Shown here: piece by piece, positions 5,196-5,840 of the stretch
Layout of the letters: every line of letters starts with the position of its first letter
Position numbering within the stretch: the stretch's first letter is position 1
Assembly (NCBI GenBank): GCA_038210375.1
Contig: JBBQWT010000047.1
Span: 1 to 5,840 of the forward strand
Direction: 5' to 3'
DNA from: JBBQWT01 sp038210375
Lineage (GTDB): Bacteria; Acidobacteriota; Terriglobia; Terriglobales; Acidobacteriaceae
DNA length: 5,840 bases
The notes under the pieces: generated by a model
What the model saw: only the letters and a program-made list of their open reading frames with translations
Told to the model about the DNA's origin: nothing
Database searches by the model: none
Translations under genes and position numbers: made by a program

Positions 5196-5840
5196 CTACT
5201 CCACGGTAACCGATTTAGCCAGGTTTCGCGGCTGGTCAACGTCGCAACCGCGGCGAATGGCGATGTGGTACGCCAGCAACTGCAACGGCACGATCTCGAG
5301 AATGGGCGCCAGCAATTCAGGCGACGGCGGCACGTAGATCACGTGGTCCGCGGCATCCTTGATTTCCTCATCTCCCTCGGTTGCAATCGCCAGCACTTTG
5401 CCGGAGCGCGCCTTCACTTCTTTCACGTTGGACATCGTCTTTTCGTAGCGCTGCACCGAGTCAGGGTCGTCGCGATCGCAGGTCGCCAGGATCACCACCG
5501 GAAGATTTTCATCGATCAGCGCGTTGGGTCCGTGCTTCATCTCTCCCGCGGGATAGCCTTCGGCGTGAATGTAGGAAATTTCCTTGAGCTTAAGCGCGCC
5601 TTCGAGCGCGATGGGATAGTGAATGCCCCGGCCAAGAAACAGGAAATCCTGGGCCCGGGAAAACTGGCGCGCCAGGGTTTCGCACTGCTCGTCCTGTCCC
5701 AGCAAGATTTCGAGCTTGCCGGGCACGAGGCTCAGTTCGCTGATTAATTTTCGTGACTCGTCGGCGGTAAGAGTTCCCCGGATCTCCGCCAGGTACAGGG
5801 TGAAGATGAATAATGCGGTGAGCTGCGCGGTGAAGGCCTT
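5196..5840 (-). CDS. glmS: Glutamine-fructose-6-phosphate aminotransferase (isomerizing), C-terminal part
   Basis: Makes glucosamine-6-phosphate from fructose-6-phosphate and glutamine, the first committed step to peptidoglycan and other amino sugars, in the cytoplasm. The gene runs in from the right edge; only the last 214 codons and the stop are present. What is seen is the second half of the sugar-isomerase part. It starts at KAFTAQLTAL, then LGRGIHYPIALEGALKLKE, HAEGYPAGEMKHGP, and the invariant tail PLQLLAYH...DVDQPRNLAKSVTVE. Fragment residues Glu87, His103 and Lys209 correspond to the catalytic Glu488, His504 and Lys603 of the E. coli enzyme. The His-Lys distance is about seven residues longer than in E. 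coli, because of a loop around CDRDDPDSVQRYEK. The N-terminal glutaminase domain lies outside the window. There is no in-window start; a GTG at 5726 is internal. Confidence 0.96.
   Translation of the reverse strand, partial: KAFTAQLTALFIFTLYLAEIRGTLTADESRKLISELSLVPGKLEILLGQDEQCETLARQFSRAQDFLFLGRGIHYPIALEGALKLKEISYIHAEGYPAGEMKHGPNALIDENLPVVILATCDRDDPDSVQRYEKTMSNVKEVKARSGKVLAIATEGDEEIKDAADHVIYVPPSPELLAPILEIVPLQLLAYHIAIRRGCDVDQPRNLAKSVTVE

Overview
The window is a 5.8-kb, GC-rich bacterial chromosome segment (no obvious eukaryotic or phage features). The EGY-type site-2 protease, the class IV-like deacetylase-family protein and an intergenic repeat with an outer TGTCATCCTGAC / GTCAGAATGACA signature all look like soil Acidobacteriota (Koribacter/Sulfotelmatobacter-type genomes). 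That assignment is inference from general familiarity and was not searched.

Left part (1-1482): an apparently intact insertion sequence. Its only gene is a leftward 410-residue DDE transposase (163-1395) with D195, D255 and E291 in a D-D(35)E arrangement. Related inverted repeats carrying the core GATGAGCCTGAAGGA lie at both ends. The right end has two tandem copies of this repeat. The left end shows one copy, and the window edge cuts off whatever lies further out.

Middle part (1483-4072): three rightward genes. A small HU/IHF-family nucleoid protein has a good sigma-70-type promoter (TTGACA, 17-bp spacer, TACTAT) that starts only about 10 bp beyond the IS end. It is followed by a membrane-embedded M50 site-2 protease without a PDZ domain, and then by a histone-deacetylase-superfamily zinc hydrolase with an extra segment of about 25 residues between two catalytic-core motifs.

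Intergenic part (4073-4446): a 374-bp gap between convergent genes, largely filled by a 226-bp element with near-perfect 49-bp inverted arms (REPIN/MITE-like). A separate small hairpin follows it.

Right part (4447-5840): two leftward genes. The window edge cuts glmS (glucosamine-6-phosphate synthase), leaving its last 214 residues with the intact C-terminus. After a 41-bp gap comes a dienelactone-hydrolase-family alpha/beta hydrolase, probably co-transcribed with glmS.

The chromosomal genes are mostly housekeeping or accessory-metabolic and do not form a recognisable defence or biosynthetic system. The parts that merit a second look are the doubled IS end beside the HU promoter, the long inverted-repeat element, and the insertion in the deacetylase.
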